Positions 1 through 4,429 of a stretch of 5,731 nucleotides of DNA are shown piece after piece. This stretch comes from Deltaproteobacteria bacterium (GTDB taxonomy: Bacteria; Desulfobacterota; Desulfarculia; Adiutricales; Adiutricaceae), in contig JAIRNQ010000134.1 of the NCBI GenBank assembly GCA_031257955.1, positions 1 to 5,731 of the forward strand, read 5' to 3'. A program made the translations under genes and the position numbers. The notes under the pieces are model-generated. The model saw only the letters and a list, made by a program, of their open reading frames with translations, searched no databases and was not told where the DNA came from. Position 1 is the first letter of the stretch, and each line of letters opens with the position of its first letter.

Positions 1-11
1 CGCAAAAACAT
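1..11 (-). CDS. 5' end of a minus-strand gene cut by the window edge
   Basis: Reading the minus strand leftward, an ATG lies at 11-9 and is followed by TTT TTG CG, giving Met-Phe-Leu-Arg before the window ends. A GGAGG ribosome site lies 7 bases upstream (complement of 23-19), and a consensus sigma-70 promoter sits further upstream at 82-55. This start context is better than that of most genes in the window, so I infer a real gene transcribed away from the others. With three codons visible, nothing can be said about its product. The alternative is a short leader peptide or an untranslated RNA from the same promoter. Confidence 0.55.
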
Positions 12-18
12 GGGGAAG

Positions 19-23
19 CCTCC
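19..23 (-). promoter_or_regulatory. Shine-Dalgarno site of the left-edge gene
   Basis: The plus strand reads CCTCC at 19-23, which is GGAGG on the minus strand. It ends 7 bases before the ATG at 11-9, an ideal spacing. It is the main evidence that the ATG is a real start. Confidence 0.6.
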
Positions 24-32
24 ATCTGTTTT

Positions 33-108
33 GTTGCACCATGGCTTTTCATCGATTATACCGTAATAAAAGGCATTGTCAAGAAAAAAGTTCAATATGG
101 TTGCACCA
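33..108. repeat. GTTGCACCA direct repeat flanking the leftward promoter
   Basis: GTTGCACCA occurs at 33-41 and again, in the same orientation, at 100-108. The two copies bracket the promoter core at 55-82, one about 14 bases past the -10 and the other about 18 bases behind the -35. Each copy is nearly palindromic (GGT/ACC ends). Paired sites around a promoter are typical of repressor operators that bridge or occlude it, but no regulator is seen here and chance cannot be excluded for nine bases. Confidence 0.35.
55..82 (-). promoter_or_regulatory. Consensus sigma-70 promoter firing leftward
   Basis: On the minus strand the -35 hexamer TTGACA occupies 82-77 and the -10 hexamer TATAAT occupies 60-55, with a 16-base spacer. 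Both hexamers match the consensus in all six positions. Upstream of the -35 there is a T-tract (an A-run at 83-89 on the plus strand) that could act as an UP element. Transcription should begin near 48, giving a leader of roughly 37 bases before the ATG at 11. The 16-base spacer is one short of optimal but within the normal range. Confidence 0.8.
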
Positions 109-146
109 CTCTCAACGGTCGCTAAAAAAAAAGAACTGCGATTTCA

Positions 147-184
147 CTATATTATATAGCTAGGAGGGTCGATTTTCCCTCCTA
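147..184. repeat. Palindrome followed by an 8-bp hairpin
   Basis: CTATAT-T-ATATAG (147-159) is a perfect 13-base palindrome with one central base. Directly after it, TAGGAGGG (161-168) pairs perfectly with CCCTCCTA (177-184) across an 8-base loop. Neither strand has a T-run after the stem, so it is not a normal terminator. The stem contains AGGAGG, but no start codon lies at a usable distance, so it does not look like a ribosome site for a gene. Confidence 0.6.
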
Positions 185-209
185 ACTGTCCAAAACCGGC
201 CTAAAGTTC

Positions 210-222
210 TTGGGGGCCCCAA
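210..222. repeat. GC-rich 13-base palindrome
   Basis: TTGGGG-G-CCCCAA is a perfect inverted repeat around a single G. It sits between the hairpin at 161-184 and the large hairpin at 238-292, as part of a run of self-complementary elements. It has no T-tail. Confidence 0.45.
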
Positions 223-237
223 ATCTGCCAGTTTTGT

Positions 238-335
238 GGCCTCCCCAGGCCCACTGGCTAAGGCCTTAGGCCAAAGCCAGGCCGGGGTGGCCAGCCCTAA
301 AGGGGCCCGGCCGGCACCTAGGGGAGCCGGTGGCC
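238..335. repeat. Two adjacent large GC-rich hairpins
   Basis: The first spans 238-292. Segments GGCC, CCCC, GGCC and TGGCT (238-259) pair with AGCCA, GGCC, GGGG and GGCC (275-292), giving 17 pairs with one mismatch (242/288), a one-base bulge (247) and a three-base bulge (252-254). Its apical region overlaps the perfect 12-base palindrome CTAAGGCCTTAG at 258-269. The second hairpin uses GGCC (304-307) and CCGGC (311-315) against GCCGG (326-330) and GGCC (332-335). The structure could belong to a structured RNA or to a dispersed intergenic repeat. The sequence alone does not separate these. Confidence 0.5.
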
Positions 336-595
336 GCAGTCGCTGGCCAAGATGATGAAATAATAGGCTTTTAGGAAATTTGTGGGCTATTGCCCTCCGC
401 CCACCTTACGATTACGGCAACAATGGGAAACTAGTCCGACGGTGGAAATGAAATCGATTTTAGGTTAATATTATACTTGACGGGTGGGTTGGCTTACGAT
501 GGCGAACAATAGGCTAACCCTCTCAGTTACGAGTTTAGAGACATTTGCTACTTTTTTCTGATTTACCAAAGCTTTAGGGCCCGTACGGTCCCGGC

Positions 596-616
596 GGTTA
601 CCTTAACGGGGTAACC
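596..616. repeat. 7-bp inverted repeat GGTTACC/GGTAACC
   Basis: GGTTACC at 596-602 is perfectly complementary to GGTAACC at 610-616, with a 7-base loop. It has no T-run after it and lies about 230 bases upstream of the regulator gene, so it could be an operator, an RNA hairpin, or chance. Confidence 0.35.
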
Positions 617-848
617 AATCCCCCTCCGGCCTGCGGCTAGCCCCGCTGGATCTTAATCTCGGGCGGCAACGCCAATCCGTTTTTTCCCATAATCCTTGGG
701 AAGCCCGGCCAAGTCCGTTAGCGGCGATTTTTTCCAGCCCTGATGGGGGTGGTCGTGTGTTTTCCTTGATTGCGGGCGGTGCCCGGTGGCCGTCCGGCCA
801 TACTCGATAAAAAACGTTTTCCGGTAAAATGGGCCAAGCGATTTATAT

Positions 849-1997
849 ATGACCGATGCCGCTCCAGCGTATAAATCTCAGATAGATCCTTCCGAGACCA
901 AACACCCCAAGGTTATGGTAGTCGACGACGAGCTGTTAAACCTAAAGCTGATCGCCGCCATGCTTAAGCCCCAGGGCTATGAGGTTATATTGGCCAACGA
1001 TGGGAAGGAATGTTTGGCCAAGGCCCTGGCCGATCCCCCCGATTTGATCCTCCTTGACATAATGATGCCCGGAATGAACGGCTTCGAGGTCTGCGCCCAC
1101 CTGAAAAAGGAAGAATCGCTGGCCCAGGTGCCCGTGGTTATGGTTACCGCCCTTCAGGACGTAAACGATCGGGTCAAAGCCTTGGACGAGGGTGCCGACG
1201 ATTTTTTGACCAAGCCCGTGGACCGCATGGAACTTAGGGCCCGGGTTCGCTCGCTGCTTAAGGTCAAGGCCTACAACGACCACATGGTCAATTATCGGCA
1301 GGAACTGGAGAGCGAGGTTAAGCGGCGTACCCTAGAGCTGGCCAAGGCCCACGAGAAACTTCGGGGCGCTTCCTTGGAGACCATATTTAGGCTTTCGAGG
1401 GCGGCGGAATTTAAGGACGAAGACACCGGGGCGCACATTATCAGCATGAGCCGAATTTCGGCCAGGCTGGCTTCCCGTATGGGCTTAAGCGACCAAACCG
1501 TTGAAAGCATCCTCTACGCCTCGCCCATGCACGATATAGGAAAAATCGGCATTCCCGATAGAATTTTACTTAAAAACGGTCCCCTAAACGAAGAGGAGTG
1601 GAGTATCATGCGTCTCCACACCATATACGGCGGCCAGATCCTTGAAAACTCCGACATCGGATTTTTGCGTCTGGGCGAGGTCATCGCCACCACCCACCAC
1701 GAAAAGGTAGATGGTTCAGGCTATCCCAAAGGCCTAAAGGGCCGGGAGATCCCCCTGGCCGGCCGCATCGTGGCCGTGGCCGACGTCTTTGACGCCCTTA
1801 TGAGCCGGAGGCCTTACAAACCGGCCTTCTCAGTCGATCAGGCCATAAACATAATTAAGGAGGGCCGCGGTCGCCATTTCGACTGCGACGTGGTCGACGT
1901 GTTTCTGGGCGATTTGCCGGAGCTCCAGCGCATCTGGAACGCCAGCCAGGAAGAACATCAGATGGAGATGGCCGAGAATCTTAAACGATCTCTCTAG
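849..1997 (+). CDS. REC-HD-GYP response regulator, predicted c-di-GMP phosphodiesterase
   Basis: This is a 382-residue cytoplasmic response regulator. An N-terminal receiver domain (about residues 20-137) carries the acidic pocket D26/D27, the phospho-acceptor D70 in LLDIMMPGMNG, the switch T100 and K122 in the TKP motif. A charged helical linker (about 140-172, rich in E, K and R) probably forms a coiled coil. The HD-GYP domain (about 175-360) keeps the metal ligands and signature: H196, HD at 228-229 in HDIGKIGIP, K232, H257, HH at 283-284, GYP at 291-293, and D312 in VADVFDA. Proteins of this RpfG-like layout hydrolyse cyclic di-GMP to GMP or pGpG when the receiver is phosphorylated, so intact activity is inferred. 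No membrane segment is visible. No histidine kinase is adjacent, so its partner is encoded elsewhere. The ATG at 849 has no clear Shine-Dalgarno site (AT-rich TTTATAT precedes it); the next in-frame ATG falls inside the first strand of the receiver, which supports 849. A terminator follows at 2024. Confidence 0.93.
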   Translation: MTDAAPAYKSQIDPSETKHPKVMVVDDELLNLKLIAAMLKPQGYEVILANDGKECLAKALADPPDLILLDIMMPGMNGFEVCAHLKKEESLAQVPVVMVTALQDVNDRVKALDEGADDFLTKPVDRMELRARVRSLLKVKAYNDHMVNYRQELESEVKRRTLELAKAHEKLRGASLETIFRLSRAAEFKDEDTGAHIISMSRISARLASRMGLSDQTVESILYASPMHDIGKIGIPDRILLKNGPLNEEEWSIMRLHTIYGGQILENSDIGFLRLGEVIATTHHEKVDGSGYPKGLKGREIPLAGRIVAVADVFDALMSRRPYKPAFSVDQAINIIKEGRGRHFDCDVVDVFLGDLPELQRIWNASQEEHQMEMAENLKRSL

Positions 1998-2023
1998 GCC
2001 GAATATCGCGGTTGGATTTAAAC

Positions 2024-2053
2024 GGGCGGCCTAAAAAGCCGTCCTATTTTTTT
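2024..2053 (+). terminator. Rho-independent terminator after the HD-GYP regulator
   Basis: GGGCGGC (2024-2030) pairs with GCCGTCC (2038-2044) over 7 bp with one G-T pair. The loop is CTAAAAA and the stem is followed by the T-rich tail TATTTTTTT (2045-2053). It begins 27 bases after the stop codon and separates the regulator from the phosphatase gene. Confidence 0.8.
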
Positions 2054-2129
2054 CGCCGTGTCAAAATACCCAGGGGAACAAATAAACAGGCAATACGACA
2101 TTAAAAATTCCCCGCCTGGGATATAAAAA

Positions 2130-2168
2130 AGGGCTTTTTGGCCTCTTTACCTTTTACGCCACCCGTAA
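2130..2168 (+). pseudogene. Decayed duplicate of the phosphatase gene's first codons
   Basis: At the position matching the ATG of the downstream gene, this copy has AGG, so it lacks a start. In the same frame it reads R-A-F-W-P-L-Y-L-L-R-H-P and then TAA at 2166-2168. LYLLRH matches residues 6-11 of the functional protein, including the catalytic RH pair, partly through different synonymous codons (TAC for TAT, CGC for CGG). It is a non-translated fragment of the 5' end of the gene, not a separate gene. Confidence 0.45.
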
Positions 2169-2181
2169 ACCACCGCTTTTG

Positions 2182-2242
2182 CCCAGGGGAACAAATAAAC
2201 AGCCTATACGACACCAAAAATTCTTCGCTTGGGATATAAAAA
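2182..2242 (+). promoter_or_regulatory. Leader hairpin that could mask the phosphatase ribosome site
   Basis: CCCAGG (2182-2187) can pair with CTTGGG (2228-2233), and the adjoining GGGAA with TTCTT-type bases through G-T pairs. The only Shine-Dalgarno-like word before the ATG at 2243 is TTGGGA (2229-2234), 8 bases away, and it lies in the 3' arm. In the upstream copy the same arms are CCCAGG (2069-2074) and CCTGGG (2115-2120), so the pairing is kept in both copies despite base changes. Translational control is an inference; no known riboswitch class is recognised. Confidence 0.35.
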
Positions 2243-2914
2243 ATGCCTTTTTTACGACTTTATCTTTTACGGCACGGACAAACCGTCAATTATCAAAAAT
2301 ACGTCTTTAACGGCTGGACCGACGTGGATCTGACCGATGAGGGCCGGACCCAGCTGGACCAAGCCGTAGAGGCACTCAAGGGCCAGAAAATTGACGCAGT
2401 TTACTCAAGTGATCTCAAAAGGGCCGTTTACGGCGGGACAAATCTCGCCAAGGCCCTGGGTCTGGACCTTCGGGTGGAACCCAAGTTCCGGGAAGTCAGC
2501 TTCGGACTCTGCGAGGGCCTGACCTTCTCCCAAATAAAGGAAAAGTTCCCGGAACTGGCTACCGACATCTTAAAGCCCGACGGTGGAGAGTTCCAGTTCC
2601 CGGAAGGAGAGGGGGCGGCCATTTTTAGGCACCGGATCGCCGGCGCCCTGGACGAGTTGAAACGAAACCATCCCACCGGTTGCGTGGCCCTGGTTTGCCA
2701 CGCTGGGGTTTGCCGAGCCGTCCTGGCCGAGGCCCTCCATCTCTCCAACACTATAATGTGGACATTGGATCAGGACTTCGCCTGCTTAAACGTTGTCGAT
2801 TACTTCGAGGGCGGCGGCCTCCGAGTCCGCCTAATCAACGGCTACCTGGGCCCGAACGGTTACCTCGGTCCCGGCGCCGGCTTTGACCGCCTCGCCTACG
2901 TCCCCAATAGTTAA
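2243..2914 (+). CDS. Histidine phosphatase family protein (phosphoglycerate mutase / CobC-like)
   Basis: The 223-residue protein belongs to the histidine phosphatase superfamily. The signature LLRHGQT places the phosphorylated histidine at H11 with R10. The other catalytic positions are R60 in SSDLKRA, E84 in FREVSFG and H153 in VCHAGV. The FNGWTDVDLTDEG segment (22-34) and the late DQDFACLNVVDYF segment (176-188) resemble alpha-ribazole phosphatase (CobC) and GpmB-like phosphatases more than true glycolytic mutases. No cobalamin gene is adjacent, so the substrate is left open: a sugar phosphate, a nucleotide-loop precursor or another phosphomonoester. The family core normally ends near the LING at 197-200. 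Here a Gly/Pro-rich tail to residue 223 follows, starting with a repeated NGYLGP. No signal peptide is seen. The ATG at 2243 is the natural start because the core strand begins at residue 4. Its ribosome site is weak and its leader is duplicated upstream. Confidence 0.88.
   Translation: MPFLRLYLLRHGQTVNYQKYVFNGWTDVDLTDEGRTQLDQAVEALKGQKIDAVYSSDLKRAVYGGTNLAKALGLDLRVEPKFREVSFGLCEGLTFSQIKEKFPELATDILKPDGGEFQFPEGEGAAIFRHRIAGALDELKRNHPTGCVALVCHAGVCRAVLAEALHLSNTIMWTLDQDFACLNVVDYFEGGGLRVRLINGYLGPNGYLGPGAGFDRLAYVPNS
2837..2872 (+). repeat. Tandem NGYLGP hexapeptide repeat in the phosphatase tail
   Basis: Codons 199-204 and 205-210 both encode NGYLGP. The two 18-base copies differ at four positions, all third-codon positions and all synonymous (GGC/GGT, CTG/CTC, GGC/GGT, CCG/CCC). 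The repeat lies just beyond the usual end of the family core. Confidence 0.8.
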
Positions 2915-2982
2915 TTTAGGGGGCCATAAAGTGCCGCGATCGGAAAGCCCGGTCCCGCCCGGTCCAGGAAGGGCCTGCCCGA

Positions 2983-3012
2983 GCCCCAAAAGGCGAGTTT
3001 TGGGGCCTCTTT
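2983..3012 (+). terminator. Probable terminator after the phosphatase gene
   Basis: GCCCCAAAA (2983-2991) pairs with TTTTGGGGC (2998-3006), 9 bp with a 6-base loop. The stem can be extended by two pairs past one bulged C. The downstream tail CTCTTT is short of T residues, so efficiency is uncertain. It starts about 70 bases after the stop codon at 2914. Confidence 0.5.
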
Positions 3013-3041
3013 CCCGTTTTCTAAACGGGGCAGCTATTTTT
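3013..3041 (+). terminator. Second hairpin upstream of metX, terminator or attenuator-like
   Basis: CCCGTTT (3013-3019) pairs with AAACGGG (3023-3029) around a 3-base loop, followed within 8 bases by the T-run ATTTTT (3036-3041). It directly abuts the hairpin at 2983-3006. The GGGG at 3027-3030 could instead pair with CCCC at 3044-3047, which could also pair with GGGG at 3049-3052, so alternative folds exist ahead of metX. It may be a backup terminator for the phosphatase gene or part of a metX leader. Confidence 0.4.
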
Positions 3042-3086
3042 CTCCCCTGGGGCTAGTTGGCCCGTAGGGTTTTATTGGGGTTTTAG

Positions 3087-4277
3087 ATGAGCGTAGATGG
3101 TGAGGTGAGCAAAGACATCCACCGGCCGGACCACCCAAATTCCGTGGGCTGGGTTAAACCGCAAAAGGTCGTGCTCTTTAAGGACGAGCCTTTTAAGTTC
3201 GAGGCCGGTGGCACCCTGGGCCCGATCGAGATCGAGTATGAGGTCTATGGAGAGCGTCGCGGCAACAATGTCATTCTGGTTTGCCATGCCCTAACCGGCG
3301 ACGCCCACCTGGCCGGCTGGGACACCGATCCTCAGGGCCCAATCCGGGAATACCGCAAAACCAAGCCCGGCTGGTGGGATCAGATGGTCGGCCCCGGCAA
3401 GGCCATAGATACCAACCGTTTCATGGTTATTTGCTCCAACGTCTTGGGCAGCTGCTACGGGACCTCCGGGCCTTCCTCGATTAACCCGGCCACGGGCAAA
3501 CCTTGGGGCCTGAAGTTCCCAGTGGTCACCGTCGGTGACTGGGCCCGCCAGCAGTACGAGCTTCTGAACTTCCTGGGCATCCACAAGATCCGGGCTGCCG
3601 TGGGCGGCTCCATGGGCGGCCAGATGGCCCTGGAACTGGGTTTGGCCTACCCGGATCTGGTGGACGACGTTATCGTTCTCTCGGCCGGCCACCGGGTAAC
3701 CTCCCAGGGCTTGGCCTTTAGCGTGGTCGGCCGCCACGCCATTCTGAAGGATCCCGACTTCAACAATGGCGACTATTACGATGGGACCAGCCCGCTCTCC
3801 GGTCTGGCCGTGGCCCGAATGATGGCCCAAATCACCTACCTCTCCGAAGAAAGCATGGGCTTTAAGTTCGGCCGTAGGCTACAAGGCAAAGACAGCCCCG
3901 ACTTTACCCTGACCGGCATCGACTTTGAGCTGGAAAGTTACCTAAACCACCAGGCCGAAAGCTTCGTCAAACGCTATGACCCCAATAGCTACCTCTATCT
4001 GACCAGGGCCATGGACTATTACGACGCCGCCGATAAATGGGGCGGCGGGGACATGGCCACCATGGCCGAGCGCCTCAAGGCCCGCATCATGGTCGTTTCC
4101 TTCTCTTCCGACTGGCTCTTCCCGCCTGAGCTTTGCCGGGAGCTAGTCTCGGGCATGTGCCTGGCCAGGCGGCCAATCACCTACGTGAACGTGCCCTCCC
4201 GTTACGGCCACGACGCGTTTTTAGTGGAAACGGAAACCGTAAAACGCCTGATAACCTGTTACCTGAAAAAGTCCTGA
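3087..4277 (+). CDS. metX: Homoserine O-acyltransferase (acetyltransferase family MetX)
   Basis: The 396-residue protein has the alpha/beta-hydrolase fold of the MetX family and transfers an acyl group from acyl-CoA to the hydroxyl of L-homoserine. This makes the activated intermediate for direct sulfhydrylation or transsulfuration in methionine synthesis, in the cytoplasm. The catalytic triad is visible: S175 in the nucleophile elbow GGSMGG (173-178), D342 in SSDWLFPP and H375 in YGHDAFLVE. The family motifs CHALTGDAH (66-74) and LGSCYGTSGP (120-129) are intact. The length is normal for the family; the first 25 or so residues are variable leader sequence. GGGG at 3077-3080, 6 bases before the ATG, is a modest ribosome site. 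The acyl donor, acetyl-CoA or succinyl-CoA, cannot be told safely by eye. The metW gene follows after 152 bases with no clear terminator, so co-transcription is likely. No sulfhydrylase gene (metY/metZ) is in the window. Confidence 0.95.
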   Translation: MSVDGEVSKDIHRPDHPNSVGWVKPQKVVLFKDEPFKFEAGGTLGPIEIEYEVYGERRGNNVILVCHALTGDAHLAGWDTDPQGPIREYRKTKPGWWDQMVGPGKAIDTNRFMVICSNVLGSCYGTSGPSSINPATGKPWGLKFPVVTVGDWARQQYELLNFLGIHKIRAAVGGSMGGQMALELGLAYPDLVDDVIVLSAGHRVTSQGLAFSVVGRHAILKDPDFNNGDYYDGTSPLSGLAVARMMAQITYLSEESMGFKFGRRLQGKDSPDFTLTGIDFELESYLNHQAESFVKRYDPNSYLYLTRAMDYYDAADKWGGGDMATMAERLKARIMVVSFSSDWLFPPELCRELVSGMCLARRPITYVNVPSRYGHDAFLVETETVKRLITCYLKKS

Positions 4278-4429
4278 CCGGGGAACCGGCCCCGCCCCAA
4301 AGCGGTCCCGTTTCAGAATTCAATTAAGTTGTTATTTAACCCAATGGGCAATTATCGGGTTTTTGCCATCAATCATAGTTAATCGGCCCGGAAAGTTTAA
4401 CCGTTAAATTCGGGCTAGGAGGCGCGGCC
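4278..4429 (+). promoter_or_regulatory. metX-metW spacer with a TTTAAC-C-GTTAAA palindrome
   Basis: A small hairpin GGGG/CCCC (4280-4283 with 4290-4293) follows the metX stop but has no T-run, so read-through is likely. A perfect inverted repeat TTTAAC-C-GTTAAA occupies 4396-4408 and ends 8 bases before the metW ribosome site. Its size and place suit an operator or a short RNA hairpin. TTGTTA (4329-4334) is the best -35-like word, but no good -10 follows, so an internal promoter is not supported. The spacer is long for two genes that act together. Confidence 0.4.
4417..4422 (+). promoter_or_regulatory. Strong Shine-Dalgarno site that fixes the TTG start of metW
   Basis: AGGAGG at 4417-4422 is a full consensus ribosome site, 7 bases before TTG at 4430-4432. 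It is the strongest plus-strand ribosome site in front of a gene in the window and is the main reason to accept a rare start codon. Confidence 0.85.

Larger units (their letters stand above)
85..848. other. Long gene-free intergenic region
   Basis: No reading frame of plausible length and start context was found on either strand across this 760-base stretch. The composition changes along it: AT-rich to about 175, very GC-rich with many GGCC words from about 185 to 345, then mixed. The first third holds a string of palindromes and hairpins (listed separately), and a 7-bp hairpin lies at 596-616. A small GCAA-loop hairpin (GGCG/CGCC, 662-673) precedes a T-run at 680-685. I found no match by eye to tmRNA, RNase P RNA, SRP RNA or the c-di-GMP riboswitch core. 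A TAAAAT at 825-830 is the only -10-like word close to the following gene, and it has no matching -35. Confidence 0.6.
2069..2284 (+). repeat. Diverged tandem duplication of a 113-bp leader/start unit
   Basis: Positions 2069-2171 and 2182-2284 align without gaps at an offset of exactly 113 bases. I count 84 identical bases out of 103, and the first 21 bases are identical. Each copy has a hairpin-forming leader (CCCAGG ... CCTGGG or CTTGGG), then GGGATATAAAAA, then the equivalent of the first codons of the histidine phosphatase gene. Similarity fades after about 2171, next to the junction with the second copy, so the unit may be a 113-bp tandem repeat whose end has decayed. It most likely arose by local duplication. 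Confidence 0.85.

Noticed and set aside
161..184. Hairpin read as a terminator or as a ribosome site (AGGAGG)
   Set aside because: No T-run follows on either strand, and no start codon lies at a usable distance after AGGAGG.
238..335. c-di-GMP riboswitch for the downstream HD-GYP gene
   Set aside because: A CCAAAGCC word resembles part of the motif, but the conserved core and paired stems of the class I riboswitch are not present, and it is over 500 bases from the gene.
829..852. Seven-codon reading frame (ATG at 829, TGA overlapping the ATG of the HD-GYP gene)
   Set aside because: The ATGA overlap looks like translational coupling, but there is no ribosome site before 829 and seven codons can arise by chance.
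3291..3830. 179-codon minus-strand frame within metX
   Set aside because: It lies wholly antisense to a well-supported metX, has His/Gly-rich composition typical of shadow translation and no recognisable motif.
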